A stretch of 64,000 nt of DNA. It comes from Niabella pedocola (lineage in GTDB: Bacteria; Bacteroidota; Bacteroidia; Chitinophagales; Chitinophagaceae). Every line of letters starts with the position of its first letter. Position 1 is the stretch's first letter. The notes beneath the pieces were generated by a model. That model had not been told where the DNA came from. It did no database searches and was given only the letters and a program-made list of their open reading frames with translations. Location of the stretch: positions 124,001-188,000 of the forward strand of contig NZ_JAJNEC010000007.1 of assembly GCF_021044425.1 (NCBI RefSeq), written 5' to 3'. This document shows, piece by piece, positions 45,248 through 53,926 of the stretch. Made by a program: the position numbers and the translations under genes.

Positions 45248-48067
45248 ATGAGATTAAAATTGATCGCTTTGCTAGCCCTGGCCCTTTGTGCCGGTCATAT
45301 TGTAACAGCACAATCAGCCGTTAGCATTAAGGGCCAGCTGGCGGATACCGCAGAGCACAGGGATCTTACCAATGCCCTGGTATCGCTGCTTAGCCAGAAA
45401 GATTCCACGCTTATTAAATTTGCAAGAACTTCCAAACAGGGCGATTTTCAGATTGCCAACGTGGATACCGGCAAATACATCGTAATGGTTACCCATCCGT
45501 ATTTTGCGGATTATTTTGATAATATTACCCTGCAACCGAATACGCCGCTGGACCTGGGCAGCATTCAATTATTTTCCAAACTGAAAATGCTGGAGAATGT
45601 GGTCGTAAAAAGCGGGTCGGCGATCCGTATCAAGGGAGACACTACCGTATATACTGCCGACAGTTTTAAAGTGAGGGAAGGCGCAAATGTAGAGGAACTC
45701 CTGCGCAAATTACCGGGGATACAGGTAGACCGCAACGGCACCATCAAGGCAATGGGTGAAACCGTGAAAAATGTGCTGGTGGATGGGGAGGAATTCTTCG
45801 GGAACGATCCGGGCATCGCCACCAAAAACCTGCGGGCTGATATTGTAAAGGAGGTGGAAGTATATGATAAAAAAAGTGACCAGGCCACGTTTACCGGTAT
45901 CGATGACGGGGTACGCGAAAAAACGATCAATTTAAAACTCAAGGAAGACAAAAAGAAGGGCTACTTCGGAAAAATTGAAGCCGGCGGCGGTTTGGGAAAA
46001 AATGAAGACGCCGGCACCCAGAACAAATTCAACAATGCAGCCATGATCAATGCCTTTAAAGGCAAACGGAAAATTGCTGCCTACGGAATCATGAGCAATA
46101 CCGGTACTCTGAATCTGAACTGGGACGACCGGAACAAATACGGCGGTAGTGATGCCAATATGGAAATGGGCAGCGATGGATCCATTATGTTCTACTCCGG
46201 TGGCGACGACTATAACTCCAGCGACGGCATCCCTACCAACTGGAACGGAGGCGTGCATTACAGCAATAAATTCAACCAGGATAAACAGAGCCTGAACACC
46301 GGGTATAAATTTACCAAGATCAATGCGCCGGCCTATAACCGCAGTTTCTCCCGCAACTTCATCAAGCTGGACGGGCGCGACTCTACCTGGCTGGTGAACA
46401 ATGAGCGCAACTCCTACAGCTCTTCTTTTAAACACAATATAAATCTTACCTACGAAATAAAACTGGATTCCTCCAATACACTGAAATGGATCGCACGCGG
46501 CAACCAGAACCATACCTATTCCGATTATACCGGGCATACCGAATATACCGATACGCTGGGCCGGTTCCTGAATACCAACAAAAGCCACGGATCATCAGAA
46601 AGCGACCGGAGTAATCTTAATACCAGTTTGCTATGGATGCATAAATTCAAAAAGCCTTCGCGCACACTCTCCATTAATGCTTCTTTCGATTATAATAAAT
46701 TAAAGGCGGATGGATTTCAATATTCCGATATCGATTATTTTACCAACGGCGACTCTACCGGGCAACGCCTCATCGATCAGCACACGCTGAATAATAACGA
46801 GTCCAACAATCTGAATGCCAAAATCGCCTATACGGAACCCCTGATGAAAGATGCCTACCTGGAACTCAGTTATGCCCTGGGCATCAATAACCGTACAAAC
46901 AACCGGATCGTGAACGCCCGGGGAACATTGGGTGCTTACAATAACCCCATTGATTCCCTGAGCAACGATTTTGTTTACAATACGCTTTCCAACAGCCCCG
47001 GATTGAATTTCCGGCTTACCAAAAAGAAATACAATTTTTCGTTTGGGACCACCACCGGTTTCAGCAACTATGAACAGCTGGACCGCACGCTGAATACGGA
47101 ACGGAAATATCATTTTGTAAACTATTTTCCCCGCGCCAGCTTCAACTATAAGATCCGCCCTTCCGAGAATATTTATTTCAATTATTACGGTGCCACCAAC
47201 GCTCCTACACTGGAGCAGCTGCAACCGGTACGGGATAACAGTGATCCCCTGAACCAGCGGATCGGGAACCCGGATCTGAACCCCTCCTTCCGGCATGGAT
47301 TCAGCCTCTGGTACAATTCCTGGAAAATGCTGAAGGAACGGGGCATATGGGCAAGTGCACGTTATAACTTCACCCGGAATGCATTTGTGAACCTGAGCCG
47401 GTTTAAGGATTCAATACGCACTTACCAAACCGTAAATGCCAATGGCATGTATGATGTGAGCGCCAACATGAATTATAATATCAAGCTGAAAGGGCCCAAC
47501 ATCTTTATCGGTTTTGGACCGGAGGTTGCCTTTTCACAAAACATAGACTTTACAGCGGCAGGCATCAGCGGCGATGCCACAAAGATCAAAACAAAAACCC
47601 AGGCTTATAATTTTGATTTTTCCGTGTCCAAGAATAAAGATGATAAATATGATTTCCGGATCAATCCCCGGATCGGGTACAATATATCGGCTAATTCCGC
47701 AAATAAGGAATCGGATATCCGGTACTGGACCAGTGGCGGAGACATTTCGGGCAGATGGACGATCGTAAAAAACCTGGACCTGTCCAGCGATGTGGATCTT
47801 TACTTCCAGCAAAAAGATCCCAAATACCCCGGCAATTACGACTACGTAAAATGGAATGCCAACCTTACCAAGAAGTTTGCTAAAAATAAGTTTGAAGCCA
47901 GGGCTGCCGTGTATGATATCCTGAATCAGAACAGGAGTTATAACCGGAACTTCTCCTCCTCCAGTTTTACAGAATCGTATCGTACGGTATTAAAACGGTT
48001 CTGGATGGTATCCTTTGTGTGGAATATCACCAAATCGGGCAGCAGCCCGGCACCGGCTTCTAAATAA
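45248..48067 (+). CDS. TonB-dependent-receptor-like outer-membrane beta-barrel (OMP_b-brl_3 type)
   Basis: 939 aa from ATG 45248, which gives the signal peptide MRLKLIALLALALC...VTAQS. The carboxypeptidase-regulatory-like domain (about 22-100) and a plug-like segment (VVVKSGSAIRIKGDTTVYTA, LRKLPGIQVDRNGTIKAMGE) precede a long barrel rich in Asn, Tyr and Asp. It is not a SusC: the SusC signature is absent and no SusD follows. The next gene, 15 nt downstream, encodes a GLPGLI protein. This type of pair is recurrent in Bacteroidota; metal or peptide-related roles have been suggested, but the substrate is unknown here. Confidence 0.88.
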   Translation: MRLKLIALLALALCAGHIVTAQSAVSIKGQLADTAEHRDLTNALVSLLSQKDSTLIKFARTSKQGDFQIANVDTGKYIVMVTHPYFADYFDNITLQPNTPLDLGSIQLFSKLKMLENVVVKSGSAIRIKGDTTVYTADSFKVREGANVEELLRKLPGIQVDRNGTIKAMGETVKNVLVDGEEFFGNDPGIATKNLRADIVKEVEVYDKKSDQATFTGIDDGVREKTINLKLKEDKKKGYFGKIEAGGGLGKNEDAGTQNKFNNAAMINAFKGKRKIAAYGIMSNTGTLNLNWDDRNKYGGSDANMEMGSDGSIMFYSGGDDYNSSDGIPTNWNGGVHYSNKFNQDKQSLNTGYKFTKINAPAYNRSFSRNFIKLDGRDSTWLVNNERNSYSSSFKHNINLTYEIKLDSSNTLKWIARGNQNHTYSDYTGHTEYTDTLGRFLNTNKSHGSSESDRSNLNTSLLWMHKFKKPSRTLSINASFDYNKLKADGFQYSDIDYFTNGDSTGQRLIDQHTLNNNESNNLNAKIAYTEPLMKDAYLELSYALGINNRTNNRIVNARGTLGAYNNPIDSLSNDFVYNTLSNSPGLNFRLTKKKYNFSFGTTTGFSNYEQLDRTLNTERKYHFVNYFPRASFNYKIRPSENIYFNYYGATNAPTLEQLQPVRDNSDPLNQRIGNPDLNPSFRHGFSLWYNSWKMLKERGIWASARYNFTRNAFVNLSRFKDSIRTYQTVNANGMYDVSANMNYNIKLKGPNIFIGFGPEVAFSQNIDFTAAGISGDATKIKTKTQAYNFDFSVSKNKDDKYDFRINPRIGYNISANSANKESDIRYWTSGGDISGRWTIVKNLDLSSDVDLYFQQKDPKYPGNYDYVKWNANLTKKFAKNKFEARAAVYDILNQNRSYNRNFSSSSFTESYRTVLKRFWMVSFVWNITKSGSSPAPASK

Positions 48068-48082
48068 TTATAAAGAGAAAAA

Positions 48083-48835
48083 ATGAAAAAATTATTATTG
48101 TGCGGTTCACTATTCATGGTGCTGAGCGCCACCGCTCAAAAATTCATTACCAGCGGTACCATTGAATACGAAGTACGCAAGAACCAGAAGAAGGAAATGA
48201 GCCGTTTTGACACGGATGAGGACGACAATGGTTTCTGGGCCCAGATAAAGGATAAGGTTCCCCAGTTCAGTCTGAATTACTACACCTACCAGTTTAATGA
48301 AACATCCGGGCTCTATAAATTTACCCGTACGGCCGATAAACAGAAAATGCCGATGTGGTTCTCCCGCGGGCAGGAAGATAATGTATGGTATAATAACTAT
48401 GCCGGCAACACCTTTACCAATGTAAAAGTGATCGATGACAACTACCTGATCTCCGGTCCGCTTAAACCCATCAACTGGAAGATCAGTCCCAACGACCAGC
48501 GCATTATTGCGGGTTTCAATTGCCGAAAGGCAACAGCGGTTATGTTTGACAGTGTGTACGTATTTGCGTACTATACCGATGAAATAACCGTAAGTGGCGG
48601 CCCGATGGGCTTACACGGGTTGCCAGGAATGATCCTGGGGGTAACGATCCCCCGTATGTATACCAGCTGGGTAGCTACATCATTAACATTAAATGCAGGC
48701 ACAATTACGCCTCCTTCAAAAGGTAAAAAGAAAACGGATGCGGAAATTATGCAGGCCTTGGTAGACCTGAGCAAATCCTGGGGTAAGGATGGCGCCAAAT
48801 ACCTGCAGCCTACCATCTGGCAAACCTTTCTTTAG
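48083..48835 (+). CDS. GLPGLI family secreted protein
   Basis: 250 aa with a signal peptide ending SATAQK. The family's defining motif appears as GPMGLHGLPGMILGV, preceded by the usual strands (GFNCRKATAVMFDSVYVFAYYTDEI). It is translated 15 nt after the OMP gene and shares its transcript. It is expected in the periplasm or outer membrane as a partner of the receptor. The molecular function of GLPGLI proteins is not known. Confidence 0.93.
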   Translation: MKKLLLCGSLFMVLSATAQKFITSGTIEYEVRKNQKKEMSRFDTDEDDNGFWAQIKDKVPQFSLNYYTYQFNETSGLYKFTRTADKQKMPMWFSRGQEDNVWYNNYAGNTFTNVKVIDDNYLISGPLKPINWKISPNDQRIIAGFNCRKATAVMFDSVYVFAYYTDEITVSGGPMGLHGLPGMILGVTIPRMYTSWVATSLTLNAGTITPPSKGKKKTDAEIMQALVDLSKSWGKDGAKYLQPTIWQTFL

Positions 48836-48878
48836 AGCGGAGCGGTTTTCAGTGCCCTGTTTTTAATTTGTGGGGTTC

Positions 48879-48913
48879 TTCCCGGGATGTCTCCCGCAGG
48901 GGGCGTCCGGGAA
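48879..48913. repeat. Palindromic element with GTCTCC core
   Basis: The arms TTCCCGG (48879-48885) and CCGGGAA (48907-48913) enclose GATGTCTCCCGCAGGGGGCG. It lies just after the GLPGLI gene, so it may also end transcription, although no T-run follows. It resembles the 105-bp unit hairpin (TTCCGC...GTCTCCTGCGG...GGGAA). Confidence 0.6.
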
Positions 48914-49004
48914 ACGCCCTGGTAGCGTGCATCCCGCCTGAAGCATTACACCGATCCAATCAAAGATCCCAAGGCAGGAACTTTAAACGTTAAACCACCG
49001 TAGT

Positions 49005-49132
49005 CTTCAGTTGAGCAGGCGTTCAGCCTTCAGCCTTAGCTATCAGTTGGCCATACTATTGGATCAAGCATCGAGCATCCAGCATCAAACGAATCCAACC
49101 TGGAACTCTAAACCTGGAACTTTAAACAAACC
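49005..49132. repeat. Degenerate TTCAGCC / CCTGGAACT repeats
   Basis: Short imperfect copies (TTCAGCCTTCAGCCTTAGC; AACCTGGAACTCTAAACC) occupy the space between two convergent genes. Similar words occur at 11433-11460, 11991-12030, 51001-51035 and 57966-58041. Confidence 0.6.
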
Positions 49133-50974
49133 TCATTTCAACTCCAATACCCGGTTCGACATGGGGTTCAATGTCAGCGAATCCTTTAACGAGATCCGGC
49201 TTCCGCTAACTACGTCGATGCCCGCTGTAAATTTTTGCAGCACTTCCCGGAACCGGTCCGTAGCAATGGTTACCGGCTTGCTATTGGTGTTCATCGCGCA
49301 CATAATGGTTTGCGTGGTATTATACCGGAAATAAATATAAATGCCATCATAAGGCGCGAACTGCAACAATTTCCCGCTGGTAAGCGCAGGAGACCGCTTC
49401 CGGTAATTGGCCAGCGTACGGATATAACTGAACACCGCGTTTTCTTTTTCGGTACGTCCGGATGCCGTGAATTTATCCTGTGCATCCCCCTTCCATCCCC
49501 CCGGAAAATCCAACCGCACGTACCCGTCGTTAGGCCAGGTAGTGCCCTTCATCAAAATTTCGCTTCCGTAATACATCTGCGGAATCCCCCTGCCGGTAAG
49601 CAGCCAGGCAAAAGCCAGTTTATACTTGGCGGTATCTTCATTTACCACAGAGTAAAAGCGGGCCAGATCGTGGTTATCAAGGAAGATCACCTGGCGCATG
49701 GGATCTTTATACACAAAATCCTGTGCCAGCGTGGTGTACAGTTTATTTACCCCTTCCGTCCATCCGAACGGCTGGGTTACGGCCGGAATAATCCCGTAAA
49801 AAAGGGTCTGAAAATCGGTGGTGGCCTGCAGGTTGCTCTTAAACGGAATAGAATAATTATTCTGGCAAAAATAGCTCTGGTTGGGCACACCATGCACCCA
49901 GGTTTCCCCAAAGATGCTGATGCGGGGATACTCATCATACAAAGCCTGGTTACACCGGTTCATAAACGGAAGATCATTATACGCATAGGTGTCAATCCGC
50001 CAGCCATCAATACCAAATTCCTCCACGCTCCATAATGCGTGTTGTATTAAAAACGTTTGCACAAACGGGTTGCTTTGATCCCAATCCGGCATGGAAGGAA
50101 CAAACCAGCCGTCCTCCATGATCTTCCGGTCGACTTTTGAACCATATGGATCAAATACTGCCTGGTCTTTATAATTGGTTTGTGTGAACTTCGGCCAGCG
50201 ATGAAACCAGCTACTGTCCGGCTGATCGCGGAACAGCACGTGCTCCAGCCCGGTGTGATTGTACACCGCATCCTGGATCATTTTCATTCCCTTCGTGTGC
50301 ATCGCATCGATCAATTTTTTATACGCTGCTGCGCCGCCGATACGGGGATCAATTTTATAGTGGTTCGTAAAAGCATAGCCATGCTCGGTACGGTTGGGCA
50401 TATCGTTTTCGATCACGGGGTTCAGCCAAATTGCCGTTACCCCCAGGTCTTTTAAATAGTCAAGATGCGCCTCCACCCCTTTCAGGTCTCCGCCATGCCG
50501 TTCAAATACCGAATCCCGGTTCAGCGATTGGTCCCGCATACCCGGCACCCGGTCGTTGGACGGATCGCCATTACTAAACCGGTCCGGCATGATCAGGTAC
50601 ATGAGGTCTGCAGCCGTGGCACCATTTGCAAAGGCCGTACCGTTGCCCGGCCGCCGGCTCCCGAGCGGCCATTGTACCAGATCCGTACCGATCCTGATCG
50701 TTACAACACCCGGACGCGCTTCCGGACCAATCGCCAGGTGCAATACCAGGTAATGCGGGTTCTGAAACCGTGAAATTTTCTCCAGCTTTACACCCGGGTA
50801 TTGAACAGCAGCGGTTTGGTTTTTCAGATCTTTACCGGCAGCCCGCACCAGTACCTGCACCTTATTCCATTTCATATGCACCCACCAGTTGGCAGGATAA
50901 AGTTCATACTGTGCGTGTGCCAATTGAACCATCAGCAAAACGCAAAGTGACAAAATAATTCTTTTCATTGTCAT
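49133..50974 (-). CDS. Secreted GH13 neopullulanase/cyclomaltodextrinase-like enzyme
   Basis: 613 aa. The signal peptide ends LAHAQY, from ATG 50974 or 50968. An N-terminal Cyc-maltodext-N-type beta domain (about 22-105) precedes the GH13 barrel with QDAVYNHTG, nucleophile Asp328 (DGWRIDTYAYN), acid Glu357 (IFGETWVHG) and FLDNHDLARF, then a C-terminal beta domain. The layout matches SusA-like periplasmic neopullulanases. It lies 102 nt downstream of the SLC45-type MFS gene, so it probably cuts maltooligosaccharides or cyclodextrins to sugars taken up by that transporter. Confidence 0.92.
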   Translation of the reverse strand: MTMKRIILSLCVLLMVQLAHAQYELYPANWWVHMKWNKVQVLVRAAGKDLKNQTAAVQYPGVKLEKISRFQNPHYLVLHLAIGPEARPGVVTIRIGTDLVQWPLGSRRPGNGTAFANGATAADLMYLIMPDRFSNGDPSNDRVPGMRDQSLNRDSVFERHGGDLKGVEAHLDYLKDLGVTAIWLNPVIENDMPNRTEHGYAFTNHYKIDPRIGGAAAYKKLIDAMHTKGMKMIQDAVYNHTGLEHVLFRDQPDSSWFHRWPKFTQTNYKDQAVFDPYGSKVDRKIMEDGWFVPSMPDWDQSNPFVQTFLIQHALWSVEEFGIDGWRIDTYAYNDLPFMNRCNQALYDEYPRISIFGETWVHGVPNQSYFCQNNYSIPFKSNLQATTDFQTLFYGIIPAVTQPFGWTEGVNKLYTTLAQDFVYKDPMRQVIFLDNHDLARFYSVVNEDTAKYKLAFAWLLTGRGIPQMYYGSEILMKGTTWPNDGYVRLDFPGGWKGDAQDKFTASGRTEKENAVFSYIRTLANYRKRSPALTSGKLLQFAPYDGIYIYFRYNTTQTIMCAMNTNSKPVTIATDRFREVLQKFTAGIDVVSGSRISLKDSLTLNPMSNRVLELK

Positions 50975-51000
50975 GTATTTTTAAGAGGCGTATTTGGCTT

Positions 51001-51035
51001 CAGCGGTCAGCTTTCAGCCTTTAGCTTTCAGTTGC
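51001..51035. repeat. Degenerate TTTCAGCCTTTAGC repeat
   Basis: GTCAGCTTTCAGCCTTTAGC and a following CTTTCAG copy lie in the gap between the MFS and GH13 genes, close in sequence to 11433-11460 and 49015-49045. Confidence 0.55.
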
Positions 51036-51076
51036 TAATATCATGGGATGCAGGATCAGATTCCAAACATCAGGTA

Positions 51077-52429
51077 TTAAACGGATCTAACTTCAACCTT
51101 TAAACGTTCCTTGTCCTCCTTCACGAACCAAAAACAAATAACCGCCGCCACAATCATCAAACCGCCGCCCATCTGTACAGCCAGCAGGCGGTCATTGTTC
51201 AATACATTCCGCATCAGCCATCCAAACCCTAAGGAGGCAATGATCTCCGGTAGTACAATAAAGAAATTAAAAATACCCATATAGATGCCTACTTTATCCT
51301 TGGGCAATACACCGCTCAACATCGCATACGGCATACTCAGGATACTGGCCCAGGCAATGCCCACGCCGGTCATGCATACATATAACATGTACTTATCCGT
51401 AACCCAGGCAACACTGATCAACCCCAGTGCGCCTGCCAACAGGCACAAAGCATGGGTGGCCTTCCTCCCCAACCGGTCTGCGATGGCGGGTAAAACCAAC
51501 GCAAACAAAAAGGTAACCACGCTGTAGAAGGCCAGGGTCAAACTGCCAAAATCTGCGCCCGCGGCGTATACCGGGTCGCTGGCGTCCCTGCCGCCAAATA
51601 CATTTACCGCAACCGCGGTAGTATAATAAAACCACATCAAGAACAAGCCCGGCCAGGTGAAGAACTGCACCAATGAAATGATCCGCATCCGGGGCGGCAT
51701 GGTTGCCAACGCCTGCATGATCTCCCGGAATCCGCCTCCAAATCCCTTATGCGATTCCTTTACTTTTTCCCTGTATCCCAGGTCCTGCGGCGGATATTCT
51801 TTCGATGTAAACACCGTGTATAAAACAGCCGCCAGGAAGAAAAAGGCGCCCAGGTAAAAAGACCATTTTACGTTTTCAGGGATTTCACCCGGCACCGCTG
51901 TATTCTGAAAATGAAACATATTTTTCATCAACCAGGGCAGGGCCGATGCGATACTTCCCCCAAGCCCGATCATAAAACTCTGCATAATAAAACCACGGTT
52001 TACCTGGCTATCCGGCAGCTTATCGGTTACAAAGGCCCGGAACGGCTCCATGGCCACATTGCCAAACACATCCAGTACCCAAAGCAGTCCGGCCGCCATC
52101 CAAAGCGCACTGCTGTGCGGCATAAAGAGCAGGGCAATGGAACTGATCAGTGCCCCGATCATAAAATAGGGTCGCCTCCTGCCCCAGCGCGGATGCCAGG
52201 TTTTATCACTCAGGTATCCGATAACGGGTTGTACCAACAGACCGGTAAGCGGCGCAGCCAGAAATAAGAGGGGTACCTGATCCGGGTTGGCCCCCAGGTT
52301 CTCATAAATGCGCCCCATATTGGCACGTTGCAGATCCCAGCCAAACTGGATCCCAAAGAATCCGACACTCATGTTGATGATCTCCGCCAGAGACAATTTC
52401 GGCTTCGAATCGTTTAATGTTACAGACAT
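51077..52429 (-). CDS. MFS transporter, SLC45/GPH-like (maltose or disaccharide)
   Basis: 450 aa with about 12 transmembrane helices. The N-terminal GFFGIQFGWDLQRANMGRIY and PLTGLLVQPVIGYLSDKTW, followed by RWGRRRPYFMIG, are typical of the SLC45/sugar-cation-symporter group whose bacterial members carry maltose or sucrose. It is followed by a periplasmic-type GH13 and preceded by glgC and glgA on the same strand. It should bring maltose-like sugars into the cytoplasm. Its own promoter lies upstream. Confidence 0.88.
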   Translation of the reverse strand: MSVTLNDSKPKLSLAEIINMSVGFFGIQFGWDLQRANMGRIYENLGANPDQVPLLFLAAPLTGLLVQPVIGYLSDKTWHPRWGRRRPYFMIGALISSIALLFMPHSSALWMAAGLLWVLDVFGNVAMEPFRAFVTDKLPDSQVNRGFIMQSFMIGLGGSIASALPWLMKNMFHFQNTAVPGEIPENVKWSFYLGAFFFLAAVLYTVFTSKEYPPQDLGYREKVKESHKGFGGGFREIMQALATMPPRMRIISLVQFFTWPGLFLMWFYYTTAVAVNVFGGRDASDPVYAAGADFGSLTLAFYSVVTFLFALVLPAIADRLGRKATHALCLLAGALGLISVAWVTDKYMLYVCMTGVGIAWASILSMPYAMLSGVLPKDKVGIYMGIFNFFIVLPEIIASLGFGWLMRNVLNNDRLLAVQMGGGLMIVAAVICFWFVKEDKERLKVEVRSV

Positions 52430-52448
52430 AGCAACCGGGTTTAAGCAG

Positions 52449-52472
52449 CAAATTTAATATGTATTTAATACA
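52449..52472 (-). promoter_or_regulatory. MFS/GH13 promoter with overlapping palindrome
   Basis: Minus-strand TAAATTTG (52456-52449) fits TAnnTTTG; only a TTA is found at 19 nt instead of TTG. The palindrome TGTATT-T-AATACA (52460-52472) sits in the spacer, a position suited to repressor binding. Confidence 0.45.
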
Positions 52473-52493
52473 CATTAAAAATTATTTTCAAAA

Positions 52494-52521
52494 AAAAGGA
52501 GCTGCTTATCCAACTCCTTTT
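52494..52521 (-). terminator. Rho-independent terminator of glgC (glgAC operon)
   Basis: Stem AAAAGGAG (52494-52501) with CTCCTTTT (52514-52521); read on the minus strand it is followed by a run of eight T. It lies 57 nt beyond the glgC stop and separates glgAC from the MFS/GH13 unit. Confidence 0.8.
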
Positions 52522-52577
52522 ATAATCATATCTTTAAAAACAGGCGTTCCGCTAAAATCATCGTCATTTACGGCGGC

Positions 52578-53858
52578 CTAAATCACAAACCCGCTGGGCA
52601 GCACCGCTCCCTTTTTTACAACGATAATGCCGTCTTTCACCGTATAGAGTTCGTGATCCGTATTCTCCAGGTGGGTACCACCGTTCAGGCGCACGTCATC
52701 TCCGATACGGCAATTTTTATCAATAATACAATTGCGGAGGTAACAGCGCTTCCCGATGCCAATGGGCGGAATCCCCTTATTCTGATCGCGGCTCAGGTCT
52801 TCAATCGTTTCATAAAAATCGCTACCCATAATGTAGCAGCTTACGATCGTGGAACCGTAACCGATCCGTGACCGGATGCCGATCACACTATGTTCAATGC
52901 GCGAGGCATTGATGATGCAGCCCTCGGCAATCACCGTTTTTTCCAGCGTGGTGCCGCTGATCTTTGCCGGAGGCAACATGCGGGGACGGGTAAAGATCGC
53001 CTTGGTATTGTCGAACAGGTTGAACTCCGGTATGTCTGAGGTCAATTCCAGGTTGGCTTCAAAAAAAGAGTAGATATTTCCGATATCAGTCCAGTAGCCC
53101 TCGTACTGGAAGCTGGTTACCTTATACTCGCTGATCGATGCGGGAATGATCTCTTTACCAAAATCAGTGGCTTCGGGATGTTTCTTCAACAACAGGGATT
53201 CCAGTAGTTTCCTGTTAAAGATATAAATGCCCATGGACGCCAGATAGTTCCGCCCTTTTTGCTGCATAGCCGCACCGGTATCGCTTTCCCATTCACCCAG
53301 TATGTCTTTCGACGGCTTCTCTATAAAGGAAGTAATAAAATTATTTTCATCGGTTTTTAAGATTCCGAATTCCGGCGCTTCACGGTCTCCCACCGGTATG
53401 GTAGCAATCGAAATCTCTGCGCCGCATTCCTTGTGATGTTCGAGCATCTTATTAAAATCCATTTGGTACAGCTGATCGCCGGAAAGGATCAGTACATAAT
53501 CGCTTGGAAAAGGCCCCAGGTGCCTCAGGCTTTGCCGTACAGCATCCGCCGTACCCTGAAACCAGGTAGGGTTGTCCGGTGTTTGCTCCGCGGCAAGAAT
53601 GTCAACAAACGCGGTACTAAAAGCGCTGAACCGGTACGTATTTTTAATATGCCGGTTCAGAGACGCCGAGTTGAACTGCGTTAATACAAACATGCGGTGT
53701 ATATCCGAATTGATGCAATTGGAAATGGGAATGTCAACCAGCCGGTACTTTCCTGCAATGGGTACCGCCGGCTTGGAGCGGGTGCTGGTTAAAGGAGCCA
53801 GTCTCGATCCTGCTCCCCCGCCTAAGATCATGGCGATAATCTGATTTGAAATGGACAT
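52578..53858 (-). CDS. glgC: Glucose-1-phosphate adenylyltransferase
   Basis: 426 aa. The nucleotidyltransferase signature LGGGAGSRLAPLTSTRSKPA is followed by GKYRLVDIPISNCINS and GDQLYQMDF, then a left-handed beta-helix domain (about 290-426, repeats such as IGIRSRIGYGS and NCRIGDD). It makes ADP-glucose, the donor for glycogen synthase, and is normally the allosterically controlled step. It lies 68 nt downstream of glgA on the same strand and ends in a terminator. Confidence 0.96.
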   Translation of the reverse strand: MSISNQIIAMILGGGAGSRLAPLTSTRSKPAVPIAGKYRLVDIPISNCINSDIHRMFVLTQFNSASLNRHIKNTYRFSAFSTAFVDILAAEQTPDNPTWFQGTADAVRQSLRHLGPFPSDYVLILSGDQLYQMDFNKMLEHHKECGAEISIATIPVGDREAPEFGILKTDENNFITSFIEKPSKDILGEWESDTGAAMQQKGRNYLASMGIYIFNRKLLESLLLKKHPEATDFGKEIIPASISEYKVTSFQYEGYWTDIGNIYSFFEANLELTSDIPEFNLFDNTKAIFTRPRMLPPAKISGTTLEKTVIAEGCIINASRIEHSVIGIRSRIGYGSTIVSCYIMGSDFYETIEDLSRDQNKGIPPIGIGKRCYLRNCIIDKNCRIGDDVRLNGGTHLENTDHELYTVKDGIIVVKKGAVLPSGFVI

Positions 53859-53926
53859 ATAGAATAGTTTAAAATTGCTTGGTGTTATAAATATAAACAG
53901 GAATCAGTAAAACCGCTATTATTATT

